The notes beneath the pieces were generated by a model. The model was not told the DNA's origin. It saw nothing but the letters and a program-made list of their open reading frames with translations, and searched no databases. From assembly GCA_045595165.1 (NCBI GenBank), contig JAZNZY010000012.1, positions 1 to 34,791 of the forward strand: a stretch of DNA of 34,791 nt, given 5' to 3'. The stretch comes from SFLA01 sp045595165 (GTDB taxonomy: Bacteria; Bacillota; Clostridia; Oscillospirales; CAG-382). Shown piece after piece: positions 1 through 7,551 of the stretch. Each line of letters starts with the position of its first letter. Position 1 is the stretch's first letter. The translations under genes and the position numbers were made by a program.

Positions 1-349
1 GAGCGATGAGGCGGTTGATGGACTTCTTGATGGTCTTGAAGTTGGTGAGCATGCCGCCGGGCCATCTCTCGTTCACGTAGTACATACCTGCGCGGTCTGC
101 TTCTTCCTTGATTGCTTCAGCAGCCTGCTTCTTGGTGCCTACGAACAGTACGGAACCGCCGTCCTGAGCAGTTTCACGAACGAACATGTAAGCTTCTTCA
201 AACTTCTTGATGGTCTTCTGCAGGTCGATGATGTAGATGCCGTTTCTTTCGGTGAAGATGTATTCGGCCATCTTGGGGTTCCATCTTCTGGTCTGGTGAC
301 CGAAGTGAACGCCTGCTTCGAGCAGTTGTTTCATGCTGATTACTGACAT
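1..349 (-). CDS. rpsB: 30S ribosomal protein S2, 5' part (truncated by window edge)
   Basis: S2 of the small ribosomal subunit. Read from the ATG at 347-349 on the minus strand, the first 116 residues include the S2 signatures LLEAGVHFGHQTRRWNPKM near the N-terminus and the KFEEAYMFVRETA and GGSVLFVGTKKQA segments. A strong Shine-Dalgarno site (GAAAGGAG) lies about 7 nt before the start. The C-terminal half lies outside the window. In Firmicutes tsf normally follows rpsB, so it is expected just beyond position 1. Identification is from direct sequence recognition and is secure. Confidence 0.97.
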   Translation of the reverse strand, partial: MSVISMKQLLEAGVHFGHQTRRWNPKMAEYIFTERNGIYIIDLQKTIKKFEEAYMFVRETAQDGGSVLFVGTKKQAAEAIKEEADRAGMYYVNERWPGGMLTNFKTIKKSINRLIA

Positions 350-478
350 TTTTTATTTCTCCTTTCGGGTTTCCCCGCCACCGTACGCTTGAATTTTTAC
401 CCGCGGCTTTTTGCCGACCCTTGGGCAGAACGCACAGTGTGTGTATTTTTTTAATGCGTCGTCACCGCATTCCAGAGT
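350..478 (-). other. rpsB 5' leader (untranslated)
   Basis: This is about 120 nt between the predicted rpsB transcription start (just downstream of the -10 box at 479-484) and the rpsB start codon. It is GC-richer than its surroundings and contains short complementary segments. Autoregulatory rpsB leaders are known in several bacteria, so it could be a control region, but I do not recognise a specific leader family here. No convincing ORF was found in it. Confidence 0.4.
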
Positions 479-507
479 ATATTATCACACTTTTTTGCAA
501 AAATCAA
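479..507 (-). promoter_or_regulatory. Sigma-A promoter of rpsB
   Basis: On the minus strand there is a -35 box TTGATT (502-507), a 17-bp spacer and a -10 box TAATAT (479-484). An overlapping alternative -10, TATACT, lies 2 bp further downstream. The spacing is ideal for sigma-A, and the site lies about 130 bp upstream of the rpsB start. Confidence 0.7.
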
Positions 508-518
508 TAGCAAATTAT

Positions 519-548
519 CAAAAAAACGGGTTTTTCACCCGCTTTTTT
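519..548 (-). terminator. Rho-independent terminator of the propeller operon
   Basis: A short hairpin with stem CGGGT/ACCCG and a 5-nt loop spans 527-541. On the minus strand it is followed by a run of Ts (519-526). It lies 14 nt beyond the stop codon of the lipoprotein gene that ends at 562, so it closes the sigma/propeller operon before the rpsB promoter. Confidence 0.75.
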
Positions 549-561
549 GAAAAAATATTTT

Positions 562-2469
562 TCATTTTCCGTCATATCGTCCCAGTGGGGTCAGATCGTC
601 GGCGTTGAAGGAATAAACGGACACGGACGTTATATCTGTTTCCTTTGTTCCCATGGCAAGATTAACCAAATGAATGCCGTCGCCGATACGTACCATCTGC
701 CATTTGGAGGTCTTGATCTCCGAGGCTGACGTGTGTACTAACTCCTGCTTTGCGGTAAGCGTCAGCTCTTCTCCGTAGGAGAACATAGCAAGTACATAGC
801 GGGGATTGTCATCCGCAACCACGTAGGGCATTACAAGTGTTCCGGATCCCGATGTTTCGGACGTGGTTTCCTGATACAGTCCGGGTGACAACATATATAT
901 AAACTGGCGGGATTCGTTTTCCAAAAGCATTTCTCCCGTTTTCTTTATATTCATTTCGTCGGAAATATCGTAGGTTTCAAGCTTTAAACCTGCGTAATCC
1001 GAAGCGTAATCGCGGTAGAAAACAGAGGTAAGCAGATATCCATCGTCCAGAAACACCGTGTGGTAATTATTTCCCTTGCCGTCGGCGCTGCCTGTCACCT
1101 TGGGCGAGGCGGGGTCGGAAATATCAACTGTCCACCAGGTCGAGTCCCGTCCGAATACGGCAATGTTTTTATATGTTGCCACGTCGTGTGGAAGGGGATC
1201 CTGTTGGTTTCCGCCTATTCCGTATAATTCCCCGACAACGTTAAGCTCCTTATCCAGTATTATCACTCCTGCGCCGTAGTCATCGTAGACGGGAACACGT
1301 AAATACCCGTTATATTCGCTTATGGCATAATGGCACTTCCAACCGCGTACGTCGGTTTTTCCCACATACACGGGCAGTTTTTCCGTGATATCGTATCTTT
1401 CTATCTCCAGATGCGCCCTGCCGTCATTGCCATACCAAAGAACGGTCTGGTAGAATACGTATATGGAATCCTCGGATATATAAAAGCTGAAATCGTCTGC
1501 CATTTTGCAGTAAGCGTTCATTTCGCCGTCCGATAGGCTTGTTTTTGAGATCACCGTAAGCGTAGACGTGTGCGTTTCTTTGGGAATATCAATGTTTTCT
1601 GCGGGAACCGTATCGTTGAAGCGTCTGCCTGCTACGGGCAGTTCGCGCATAAGCTCTTCATCGGAAAGCATATTATCGTTGTAAAAGCTGTCCGCAAGGG
1701 CGGTGAAGCGGCAGGTTATAAGAATAATTTCGCCGTTTATCAAACGGCTTGCCGCAAAGGAGCCCGATTGAACGTAATAATCCTTTTGTCTGGTTTTTCC
1801 GCTTTCGGATACCTCAACAACGAACACGCTCGTCAACACGCCGCGGTCGGTATCCGCAATCTCCGTTACCGCATAATCGCGGGCAGGGTCCTCGTTGGCG
1901 CAGATTATTATGACCAGATCTTCATACAGCAGTATCTCAATTCCCAAAAGCTGTTCGGGCAAATGTGTTACCGATACCTGCTCCGTTTTTCCGTTTTCTG
2001 CAGAGAGGATTGTAAGCTCTCCGAAGGAAAGAAGGTATATAAACCTGCCGTCGCTTTTAATAACATCTCCGCTCTGCAGAGCTTCGTTTTGCTGATCGCT
2101 GTAGGTCATGCCCATAGGGGAGTACACGGGAGAAGGTTCCCAACCTTCCACGTTGTTTGCAACTATCACACGCCCATCGTCGCGAACTTCGTTTTTTGTA
2201 AAAGCTTCGCATATTTTGTTCTTTACCGCAGTATAATCGTTTGCGCTCGTCGCATCGCTCTTTCCGGGTAAAACCAGCAGAGTGTCGGAGCTGTAGCCGC
2301 CGTCTTCCGTTTCACTTGTTTCTGAGGAAACGTTTTCCTCGGGTAGAAGGGAAACGTCTGTTAAAGAGTTGCTTTCGTTTTTGCTCGTTTCGGGGAAAGC
2401 GTCCATCCCGCAGGAAACCAGAAACAGACAAAGTAATAAAGCAAACAAGGATGTTATGCGCTTTTTCAT
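562..2469 (-). CDS. Secreted lipoprotein with C-terminal beta-propeller domain
   Basis: Predicted lipoprotein of 635 residues. The N-terminus is a lipoprotein signal peptide: basic MKKR, a hydrophobic run, then lipobox LVSC with the lipidated Cys at about residue 20. A Ser/Thr/Glu-rich linker (about 25-65) suited to the cell surface follows. Residues 134-146 (SGDVIKSDGRFIY) match the entry strand of the beta-propeller family related to WD40 repeats (Pfam Beta_propel type), and propeller-like strands continue to the C-terminus. The ATG at 2467-2469 was chosen over an upstream in-frame TTG because the Shine-Dalgarno GAAAGGAG lies between them at correct spacing. It is a diverged paralogue of the upstream gene (2498-4489) and lies 28 nt after it, so the two are very likely cotranscribed. 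Its ligand or partner is unknown. Confidence 0.75.
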   Translation of the reverse strand: MKKRITSLFALLLCLFLVSCGMDAFPETSKNESNSLTDVSLLPEENVSSETSETEDGGYSSDTLLVLPGKSDATSANDYTAVKNKICEAFTKNEVRDDGRVIVANNVEGWEPSPVYSPMGMTYSDQQNEALQSGDVIKSDGRFIYLLSFGELTILSAENGKTEQVSVTHLPEQLLGIEILLYEDLVIIICANEDPARDYAVTEIADTDRGVLTSVFVVEVSESGKTRQKDYYVQSGSFAASRLINGEIILITCRFTALADSFYNDNMLSDEELMRELPVAGRRFNDTVPAENIDIPKETHTSTLTVISKTSLSDGEMNAYCKMADDFSFYISEDSIYVFYQTVLWYGNDGRAHLEIERYDITEKLPVYVGKTDVRGWKCHYAISEYNGYLRVPVYDDYGAGVIILDKELNVVGELYGIGGNQQDPLPHDVATYKNIAVFGRDSTWWTVDISDPASPKVTGSADGKGNNYHTVFLDDGYLLTSVFYRDYASDYAGLKLETYDISDEMNIKKTGEMLLENESRQFIYMLSPGLYQETTSETSGSGTLVMPYVVADDNPRYVLAMFSYGEELTLTAKQELVHTSASEIKTSKWQMVRIGDGIHLVNLAMGTKETDITSVSVYSFNADDLTPLGRYDGK

Positions 2470-2497
2470 TTGCCGCACTCCTTTCAAAAAATGTTTT

Positions 2498-4489
2498 TTA
2501 TTCTAAAGAGTCCGTAAGCGTGAAATCATTAAGATTGTAAGATTCTGCTACCGTGCCGTCTTTGCCGCCGAAGGTGAATACGTAGAGATAATTGCCTATT
2601 CGTATTCCTCTTAATCTGGAAACGAAGTCATCGGTATAAACAGCCTCGCCCAAAAGCTCAAACCCGTTTTCGCCGTAAAGATATGCGGCGTATACCAGCT
2701 TTTCCGTATAAACGGTATAAGTTGTATTGGCGGCTTCGTCATATATCGTTTCGTTTCCGTATGTTCTGTAAGGGAACATTATAAGGTTCCTCGTGGCATC
2801 TACCACAACCGCTTTAAGCACGTCATCGCTGAAATAGGTGTTTTCGCTCAAAAGAAGGGTGTGCTTTTCGCAGGTGTTTTTTGCATCGGAAATATCGAAC
2901 ATACTCAGCTTGAGTCCTTTTCTCCGGCCGGTGTTTTCGTCCGCATCGTATCCGAAGCCGAACAGCATATCTTTACCGAATTTCTGGAGATAAGTGGAAA
3001 AACCGGGTATCTTTAATTCGGAAAGTATTACGGGGTTTTTGGGGTCGGAAAGTTCCAACGCATAAAGTGGATCCGTCTGTCTGAAGGTTACCACATAGGC
3101 GGTTTCTCCGTAAAATCTTACGGATTTGACCTGCTCGCCTTTTCCCATTCCCGTAACCTCGGAAACGGTGTTCAGGTTTTTATCGAGAATTATCACCGCG
3201 TTATCATTAGTGGAGGGACGGTTTACCGCGATCCGCAGATAACCGTTGTATTCATCAAAGGAATATTGATTAAGGTACGTGCCGTCAACGCAAACCGTGC
3301 CCGTGTGCTTGGGGTTGCCGTTTTCAAGGGAGAAACGGTTTACCGTGGTACAGCTATTGTATCTGTCGTTTTCTTCGTTATAAACGTACTGCTTCGAATA
3401 GACGTACAAGGTATCCGTATCCATATAAACTCCGGTACCCACGTCCATTAAAGCGGCGGTGTTGAATTCTTGTGTAGTTAAGTCCAATCCGGAAACAACG
3501 GTAAAGCCCATGGAGGGAAGATATTCGGGAATAAGAATGTTTTCGGCTTTAACGGTGCTTCCTTCGTCTATACCCGAAACGGGCAGTCGGTCTTTTACGG
3601 TATCTTCGGTAATTTCCGTTTCGTTACGGAATATATCACCGTAGGTAAAAAATCCGTCATAGGTGGTTATTACGTAAAGCTTTCCGCCCCGCTCTCTGCA
3701 GGAAACGAAATAGCCCGATTGCACGAAGCTTGAGTCCTTTTCTACATTACCGTCCTCGGAAACGGTGTAAATGTCGGTTACGGTCATTTGTTTTCCGTCG
3801 TAATCGTAGCTTTTGCGAGATTGGTTGTATATTACCGCCAGCTTGCTTTTATACAGTATAAGGGATTTGCAGTACATTCCGTTTTCTATCTCGGCAGAGG
3901 AAACGAAGGAAATATCTCCGTTGTTTGCGGAATATACGGAGAGCTCGTTGCCGTTGAGTGCGTAGATATACTTGCCGTCGGTTTTAATAATGTCCGCTTC
4001 CTGCACGCCCGAAACTTGATTGTTGGTATCGGTATAACTGTCTTTAAAGCTATCAACAAAGTCATTAATGACCTCTTCATACATACCGTCTTCCGCTTCG
4101 TCTATACCGCCGTAGCCTAAATCCACACCGCCCATATTGGTGAGCTTGTCATAGGCTTCGTTGTTTTTCACCTTTTCTATAAGTGCCATAACGGTGCCGA
4201 TAACGGTTTCATAGCTTTTGGGTTCGGTAGGGGTGAGGGTAACCGAATTGTTGGGGCGGGGTTGCGGCAGAGTGCTTGCAAAATAATCATCGTATTTATC
4301 GGGGACGCTGTGGTTTTTTGCAAATATTCCCGCTCCCCCAAAAATTATGGCAAGGCAGGCTGCGACAGCCACCCACGATTTAACGCAAGAAGCATTTTTT
4401 CTCTTTTTGTTTTTCGCCATAGCCTTTTCAGCGGAATTTTCGGGTGCCTTTATTTCGTTCAGAACATTTTTGTATTTATCCTCAAACAT
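2498..4489 (-). CDS. Membrane-tethered beta-propeller protein, putative anti-sigma factor
   Basis: 663 residues with three parts. A charged cytoplasmic head (1-35, including the stretch EIKAPENSAEKAM) resembles the short N-termini of clostridial ECF-associated anti-sigma proteins. One transmembrane helix spans about 36-57. A large extracellular region carries the beta-propeller signature VQEADIIKTDGKYIY at 162-176 and propeller-like repeats to the end. The gene starts directly after the stop codon of the ECF sigma gene, and its Shine-Dalgarno site lies inside that gene, implying translational coupling. A role as sensor and anti-sigma factor is inferred from this architecture and linkage. The beta-propeller family itself has no settled function. 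Confidence 0.75.
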   Translation of the reverse strand: MFEDKYKNVLNEIKAPENSAEKAMAKNKKRKNASCVKSWVAVAACLAIIFGGAGIFAKNHSVPDKYDDYFASTLPQPRPNNSVTLTPTEPKSYETVIGTVMALIEKVKNNEAYDKLTNMGGVDLGYGGIDEAEDGMYEEVINDFVDSFKDSYTDTNNQVSGVQEADIIKTDGKYIYALNGNELSVYSANNGDISFVSSAEIENGMYCKSLILYKSKLAVIYNQSRKSYDYDGKQMTVTDIYTVSEDGNVEKDSSFVQSGYFVSCRERGGKLYVITTYDGFFTYGDIFRNETEITEDTVKDRLPVSGIDEGSTVKAENILIPEYLPSMGFTVVSGLDLTTQEFNTAALMDVGTGVYMDTDTLYVYSKQYVYNEENDRYNSCTTVNRFSLENGNPKHTGTVCVDGTYLNQYSFDEYNGYLRIAVNRPSTNDNAVIILDKNLNTVSEVTGMGKGEQVKSVRFYGETAYVVTFRQTDPLYALELSDPKNPVILSELKIPGFSTYLQKFGKDMLFGFGYDADENTGRRKGLKLSMFDISDAKNTCEKHTLLLSENTYFSDDVLKAVVVDATRNLIMFPYRTYGNETIYDEAANTTYTVYTEKLVYAAYLYGENGFELLGEAVYTDDFVSRLRGIRIGNYLYVFTFGGKDGTVAESYNLNDFTLTDSLE

Positions 4490-4972
4490 TTAAAACTCCT
4501 CCTCTGTAAGTATTTCTTTAAGCTTTTGTCTGCTTCGGTGGAGTGCCGTTTTTACCGCGGAAACACTTTTGCCCGTGGCGGCGGATATTTCCGAAACCGA
4601 CATATTCTCATAGTAAAAAAGATGTATCACCACACGCATTTGCTCGGGCAGGGAAGACACGGCATACCACACGTCGCTCTTTTCCGTATCGAACACGGGC
4701 ACGTCCTTTTCCGTGTCGCTTCTGCGGGTACGCCAAGGGGATAATAGCAGAGTTTTCGAGCAGTTGACCGCAACCCGAATAAACCAAGCTTTTTCGTGCT
4801 CCTCGTTTTCGAACACGGGATCCCGTTTAATAAAGCGCACAAAGACCTCTTGGGTAATATCTTCCGCGTCAGAACTGTTTTTTACCCGCACGAAAGCAAT
4901 GCGGTACACGGTGTCCGCATATTTTTTAAGGATATTCTCTATGGCGGCATCCGTACGCAATGCTCGTTCCAT
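4490..4972 (-). CDS. ECF-type (sigma-70 family) RNA polymerase sigma factor
   Basis: 160 residues, the usual ECF sigma length. Region 2 is visible in the first 76 residues, with the -10-binding/core-binding segment SDAEDITQEVFVRFIKR at 34-50 and the following EKAWFIRVAVN motif. Region 4 occupies about 105-155, with the helix-turn-helix MSVSEISAATGKSVSAVKT and the closing ALHRSRQKLKE. Start ATG 4970-4972 is preceded by AAGGAG at good spacing. It is the first gene of a three-gene operon whose second gene looks like its membrane-bound antagonist. The promoter at 5001-5033 has an ECF-like -35 box, suggesting autoregulation. Confidence 0.93.
   Translation of the reverse strand: MERALRTDAAIENILKKYADTVYRIAFVRVKNSSDAEDITQEVFVRFIKRDPVFENEEHEKAWFIRVAVNCSKTLLLSPWRTRRSDTEKDVPVFDTEKSDVWYAVSSLPEQMRVVIHLFYYENMSVSEISAATGKSVSAVKTALHRSRQKLKEILTEEEF
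4496..4502 (-). promoter_or_regulatory. Shine-Dalgarno site embedded in the sigma gene
   Basis: GGAGGAG within the last codons of the ECF sigma gene lies 6 nt before the ATG of the next gene. That ATG immediately follows the sigma factor's TAA. The arrangement predicts coupled, roughly stoichiometric translation of the two proteins, as is typical for sigma and anti-sigma pairs. Confidence 0.7.
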
Positions 4973-5000
4973 AAGGCGTGCTCCTTTTAGGTGGTTTCAC

Positions 5001-5033
5001 ATATAATACTTTGCAAAGAGGAAAAAGGTTACA
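5001..5033 (-). promoter_or_regulatory. Candidate ECF-dependent promoter of the sigma/propeller operon
   Basis: On the minus strand, TGTAACC followed by a T-rich run (-35-like, GGTTACA on the plus strand at 5027-5033) lies 18 nt upstream of TATTAT (5003-5008). An AAC-containing -35 is the hallmark of ECF promoters. The downstream element is AT-rich rather than the common CGTC type, so a sigma-A contribution is possible. It lies about 30 nt before the sigma gene start. Confidence 0.5.
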
Positions 5034-5118
5034 AGGAAAATAAAAATATTTTAAAAAAAACTATAAAGACGTAAAAACGATTCATTTGGATGCAGAAGCC
5101 TTTTTCGCGAGTGGAGAT

Positions 5119-5184
5119 TGGCACCCCAAAAATGCGTGCATTTTTGGGGACCCCGTGGGGGGCTGTAGTAACCTACTGCCTCCC
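5119..5184. repeat. Compound palindromic repeat (two adjacent hairpins)
   Basis: The first hairpin has a perfect 12-bp stem (5124-5135 with 5138-5149; arms CCCCAAAAATGC and its complement) around a 2-nt centre, flanked by CA before and ACCCCG after. The second (5157-5168 with 5173-5184) has a TAAC loop and a 12-position stem with one T-T mismatch and one G-T pair. The CACCCCAA and TTGGGGACCCCG flanks recur in the tandem repeats at 16881-16960, so this is a third member of a dispersed intergenic family. It lies between the epimerase terminator and the sigma operon promoter. No ORF or T-run accompanies it. Confidence 0.75.
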
Positions 5185-5211
5185 GAGCGAAAATGGCTAC
5201 AAAAACGCAAA

Positions 5212-5255
5212 TGAAATAAAAACAAAAGAAGTCCGTGGTGAACTACGGACTTCTT
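5212..5255 (-). terminator. Rho-independent terminator of the epimerase gene
   Basis: An 11-bp perfect stem (5226-5236 with 5245-5255; AAGAAGTCCGT) encloses an 8-nt loop. On the minus strand it is followed by a T-rich tract (complement of the A-rich run at about 5212-5225). It lies about 95 nt beyond the epimerase stop codon. Confidence 0.85.
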
Positions 5256-5350
5256 ACCTTTGCATAATGGAACGCGCAGTTCTCACTTTTGCATTTTCAT
5301 ATATTCTTTTATGTTATTGCGTTTTTGGTTCTGCGCCGAACGAATTGTTT

Positions 5351-6571
5351 TTAAAGCAAGGATGTGGGTTCGGTGTCGTTTTCCAACCAGCTCAAAATCA
5401 TTTCGCAGTTCATAAGACATCTGGGATGATGGAAGGGGCCTTTCCACATAGAGCCCTTCTGGGTGTGGGAAACGGTGCCGTCCTTGTGGAGGTATCCGTA
5501 CCATTCGCCGTTTTCCTTGTCTGCGAAGTGACCGAATGCCCAAACGTGGATCTTTTCAAACCAATCCCAGTACTTCTTGTCACCGGTAAGCTTGTATGCA
5601 AGGAGAGTTGCGATAAGCGCTTCGTTGTGTACCCACCAAAGCTTCATATCCCACTCAAGCTGTTCGCAGGGCTTGCCCTTAACGTCGGTAAAGTAAATGA
5701 ATCCGCCGTACTGCTTGTCCCAGCCCCATTCGAGGTGCCAATCAAGAATAGTGAGCGCCTTTTCGAGGAGGTCCTTATCACCGGTGTATATTGCCTGATT
5801 CATAAGGAACCAACTGTTTTCCATAGAGTGGCCGGGGTTGATGCATCTGCCTGCGGGGTTATCAATAAACTCGCCGTTAGGACCTACACATTCAAGCACG
5901 CACTTGAATTCGGGCTTGTAGTGATAATTAATGATAGCATCTACCATTTCCTGAGCAACTGCGGTGTAGTAATCTGCCTTTTCGGGATCGCAGCGGCGAA
6001 GCACCTGAGCAGAGGATACAAGCACCATAGGTACTGCGGATGCGCGGTCGGAACGGGTTTCCGCATAGGATTTGGGAGTTATCTTAAAGGGATCGCTCTT
6101 TGCATCGTGATAAATGCTGAGCATAAGCTCAAAGCATTCTTCCGCTTTCTTTATGGCTTCCTTGTTGCCGGTAGCAAGACCGTATTCAGCCATAGAGATT
6201 ACGTAAAAGCTTTCGGAGAACATATAACGGCGCTTTCTCAAAGGTCTTCCGTCCTGAGTAACGGTGAAATACATTCTGTTATCTTTATCAACGCACTTTT
6301 CGTTAAGGAAGTTAACGCCCGCTTCGGCATATTCCTTCCAGAGAGGATTTTCGCCGTAACGGTTCTGGAGTGCGGAGAATGTCCACAGACATCTGCCCTG
6401 GAACCAAACGGATTTATCGTTGTTGTAGCTCTTGCCTTCTTTGTCTACGCTGGTAATGTATCCGCCGTTTTCTTTATCCAGCAGGTCGCTGTTTGTCCAG
6501 AAAGGGATACAGTCGTTCATAAGCTGATCGTGGTAAAACTGACGGTAGCTTGCAAAAGTTTCCTTTTTCAT
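5351..6571 (-). CDS. N-acylglucosamine 2-epimerase (AGE) family protein
   Basis: 406 residues, the full length for the AGE/cellobiose 2-epimerase superfamily of cytoplasmic (alpha/alpha)6-barrel sugar epimerases. Family motifs in order: KSVWFQGRCLWTF (53-65), RYMFSESFY (115-123), GHSMENSWFL (247-256, with barrel His 248), the WWVHNEAL segment, and a C-terminal GPFHHPR (378-384) containing the general acid/base histidine region. The overall pattern fits N-acylglucosamine (GlcNAc/ManNAc) 2-epimerase better than cellobiose epimerase, but substrate cannot be fixed from sequence alone. Start ATG is preceded by GAGGTG. Its own promoter and terminator make it a monocistronic unit. No sialic acid or mannosamine genes are adjacent. 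Confidence 0.85.
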   Translation of the reverse strand: MKKETFASYRQFYHDQLMNDCIPFWTNSDLLDKENGGYITSVDKEGKSYNNDKSVWFQGRCLWTFSALQNRYGENPLWKEYAEAGVNFLNEKCVDKDNRMYFTVTQDGRPLRKRRYMFSESFYVISMAEYGLATGNKEAIKKAEECFELMLSIYHDAKSDPFKITPKSYAETRSDRASAVPMVLVSSAQVLRRCDPEKADYYTAVAQEMVDAIINYHYKPEFKCVLECVGPNGEFIDNPAGRCINPGHSMENSWFLMNQAIYTGDKDLLEKALTILDWHLEWGWDKQYGGFIYFTDVKGKPCEQLEWDMKLWWVHNEALIATLLAYKLTGDKKYWDWFEKIHVWAFGHFADKENGEWYGYLHKDGTVSHTQKGSMWKGPFHHPRCLMNCEMILSWLENDTEPTSLL

Positions 6572-6612
6572 TTCACATACACCTCATAACATCTCTTTTT
6601 GTCGGTATATAT

Positions 6613-6641
6613 ATTTTAATAAATTTATGTATGAATGTCAA
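6613..6641 (-). promoter_or_regulatory. Sigma-A promoter of the epimerase gene
   Basis: Minus-strand -35 box TTGACA (6636-6641), 17-bp spacer, -10 box TAAAAT (6613-6618). The -35 box is one arm of a perfect palindrome shared with the divergent promoter. Confidence 0.8.
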
Positions 6642-6652
6642 TATAATTGACA
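6636..6652. promoter_or_regulatory. 17-bp palindrome joining two divergent -35 boxes
   Basis: TGTCAATATAATTGACA is a perfect inverted repeat (7-bp arms, 3-bp centre) formed by the two back-to-back TTGACA boxes. It could be an operator at which one regulator controls both promoters, or simply two consensus boxes placed head to head. Polymerase could hardly occupy both at once. Confidence 0.5.
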
Positions 6653-6675
6653 AATTAAATTCGCGGTGATATAAT
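6647..6675 (+). promoter_or_regulatory. Sigma-A promoter of the LRR lipoprotein / alaS run
   Basis: Perfect consensus: TTGACA (6647-6652), 17-bp spacer, TATAAT (6670-6675), about 47 nt upstream of the start at 6723. I found no other clear promoter before alaS, so it probably serves a long plus-strand transcript. Confidence 0.9.
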
Positions 6676-6722
6676 ATAAAATGTTATTTTGTGTCAAGCT
6701 TTAACTTTATGGGGAGGAGTAA

Positions 6723-7523
6723 ATGAAAAGAATAACCGCTGTTTTACTCGTTGCCTTGATATGTGTATCGCTGTGCTCCTGCGACAGCAGTTTTATTAAA
6801 ACGATCAAGGGGTATCTCGGTCAGGAAACCGTGGAAAAGCCTGCGGGATATATTGAAACCAAGGAAAACGAGCTTTATATCTATGACGTATTCAAAAAGT
6901 ATATCGAGCTTATAGAATACAAAGGCGATGAAAAAGACGTAGTCGTTCCCACAGAACTGGACGGCAAGCCCGTTACGGTAATAGGAACTTCCTGCTTTTA
7001 CAGAAACGAGAGTCTGGAAACCGTTATCGTGCCGGAGGGAATAGAGGTTATCGAAAATGCCGCATTTTATTGCTGTACCTCTCTCCGCCGTGCATCTTTG
7101 CCGGAATCCTGTGTATCTTACGGTGAAAAGCTGTTTTCCTGGTGCACTTCCTTGGAGAGCATCAAGCTTCCATCGGGTATGACTGCCATTCCCGATTACG
7201 CCTTTAACAACTGTACTGCCCTTACCGAGGTAATATGGAACTCTACCGTTACCCATATAGGAGTACGCGCTTTTTCCTGGTGTGATGCTCTTAATTCCGT
7301 TTCTCTGCCCGAAAGCGTGCAGACTATTGCGGATTACGCATTTTATCATTGCGGAACTCTTCAGTCCGTTATCATACCCGCAGGTGCGGAATATGCGCCC
7401 AACGCATTCGAGGAGTGCGATAACGCCACCGTTTCCGGCGGAACGGTAATGGGCGAAAAGCCGGAAGTATCCGCAGAAGCGTCCGAAGAGATTTCGGAAG
7501 ATGTTTCCCAAACAATATCGTAA
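6723..7523 (+). CDS. Lipoprotein with BspA-type leucine-rich repeats (LRR_5)
   Basis: 266 residues. The signal peptide has basic MKR, a hydrophobic core and lipobox LCSC (lipidated Cys 20). From about residue 80 to 240 there are repeats of roughly 23 residues of the BspA-like LRR type (forms such as IENAAFYCCTSLRRASLPES and IPDYAFNNCTALTEV), usually found on surface proteins for binding or adhesion. The tail is Glu/Ser/Val-rich. A strong GGGGAGGAG precedes the ATG. The gene lies 28 nt upstream of alaS with no terminator between, so it shares alaS's transcript although no functional link is evident. It is short for a BspA-type protein. Confidence 0.8.
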   Translation: MKRITAVLLVALICVSLCSCDSSFIKTIKGYLGQETVEKPAGYIETKENELYIYDVFKKYIELIEYKGDEKDVVVPTELDGKPVTVIGTSCFYRNESLETVIVPEGIEVIENAAFYCCTSLRRASLPESCVSYGEKLFSWCTSLESIKLPSGMTAIPDYAFNNCTALTEVIWNSTVTHIGVRAFSWCDALNSVSLPESVQTIADYAFYHCGTLQSVIIPAGAEYAPNAFEECDNATVSGGTVMGEKPEVSAEASEEISEDVSQTIS

Positions 7524-7551
7524 AAAAGAAACCGAAAGGATTTTTAAAATA

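Noticed and set aside
1570..2271. 233-codon open frame opposite the propeller lipoprotein
   Set aside because: No ribosome site or family resemblance. The opposite strand has a signal peptide, lipobox and propeller motif.
5119..5184. Riboswitch for the sigma operon
   Set aside because: It lies upstream of the predicted ECF promoter and matches no riboswitch I know. The shared flanks with 16881-16960 indicate a repeat.
5090..6589. 499-codon open frame on the plus strand across the epimerase gene
   Set aside because: It is the antisense shadow of the AGE epimerase, runs through the hairpin repeat and terminator, and has no ribosome site or recognisable domain.
7501..7551. Upstream in-frame ATG giving alaS 17 extra residues
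   Set aside because: It overlaps the previous gene and has no ribosome site. The conserved AlaRS N-terminus and an AAAGGA site point to 7552.
7440..7551. T-box riboswitch upstream of alaS
   Set aside because: T-boxes often control aminoacyl-tRNA synthetase genes in Firmicutes, but the gap is only 28 nt and no T-box motif or terminator is present.
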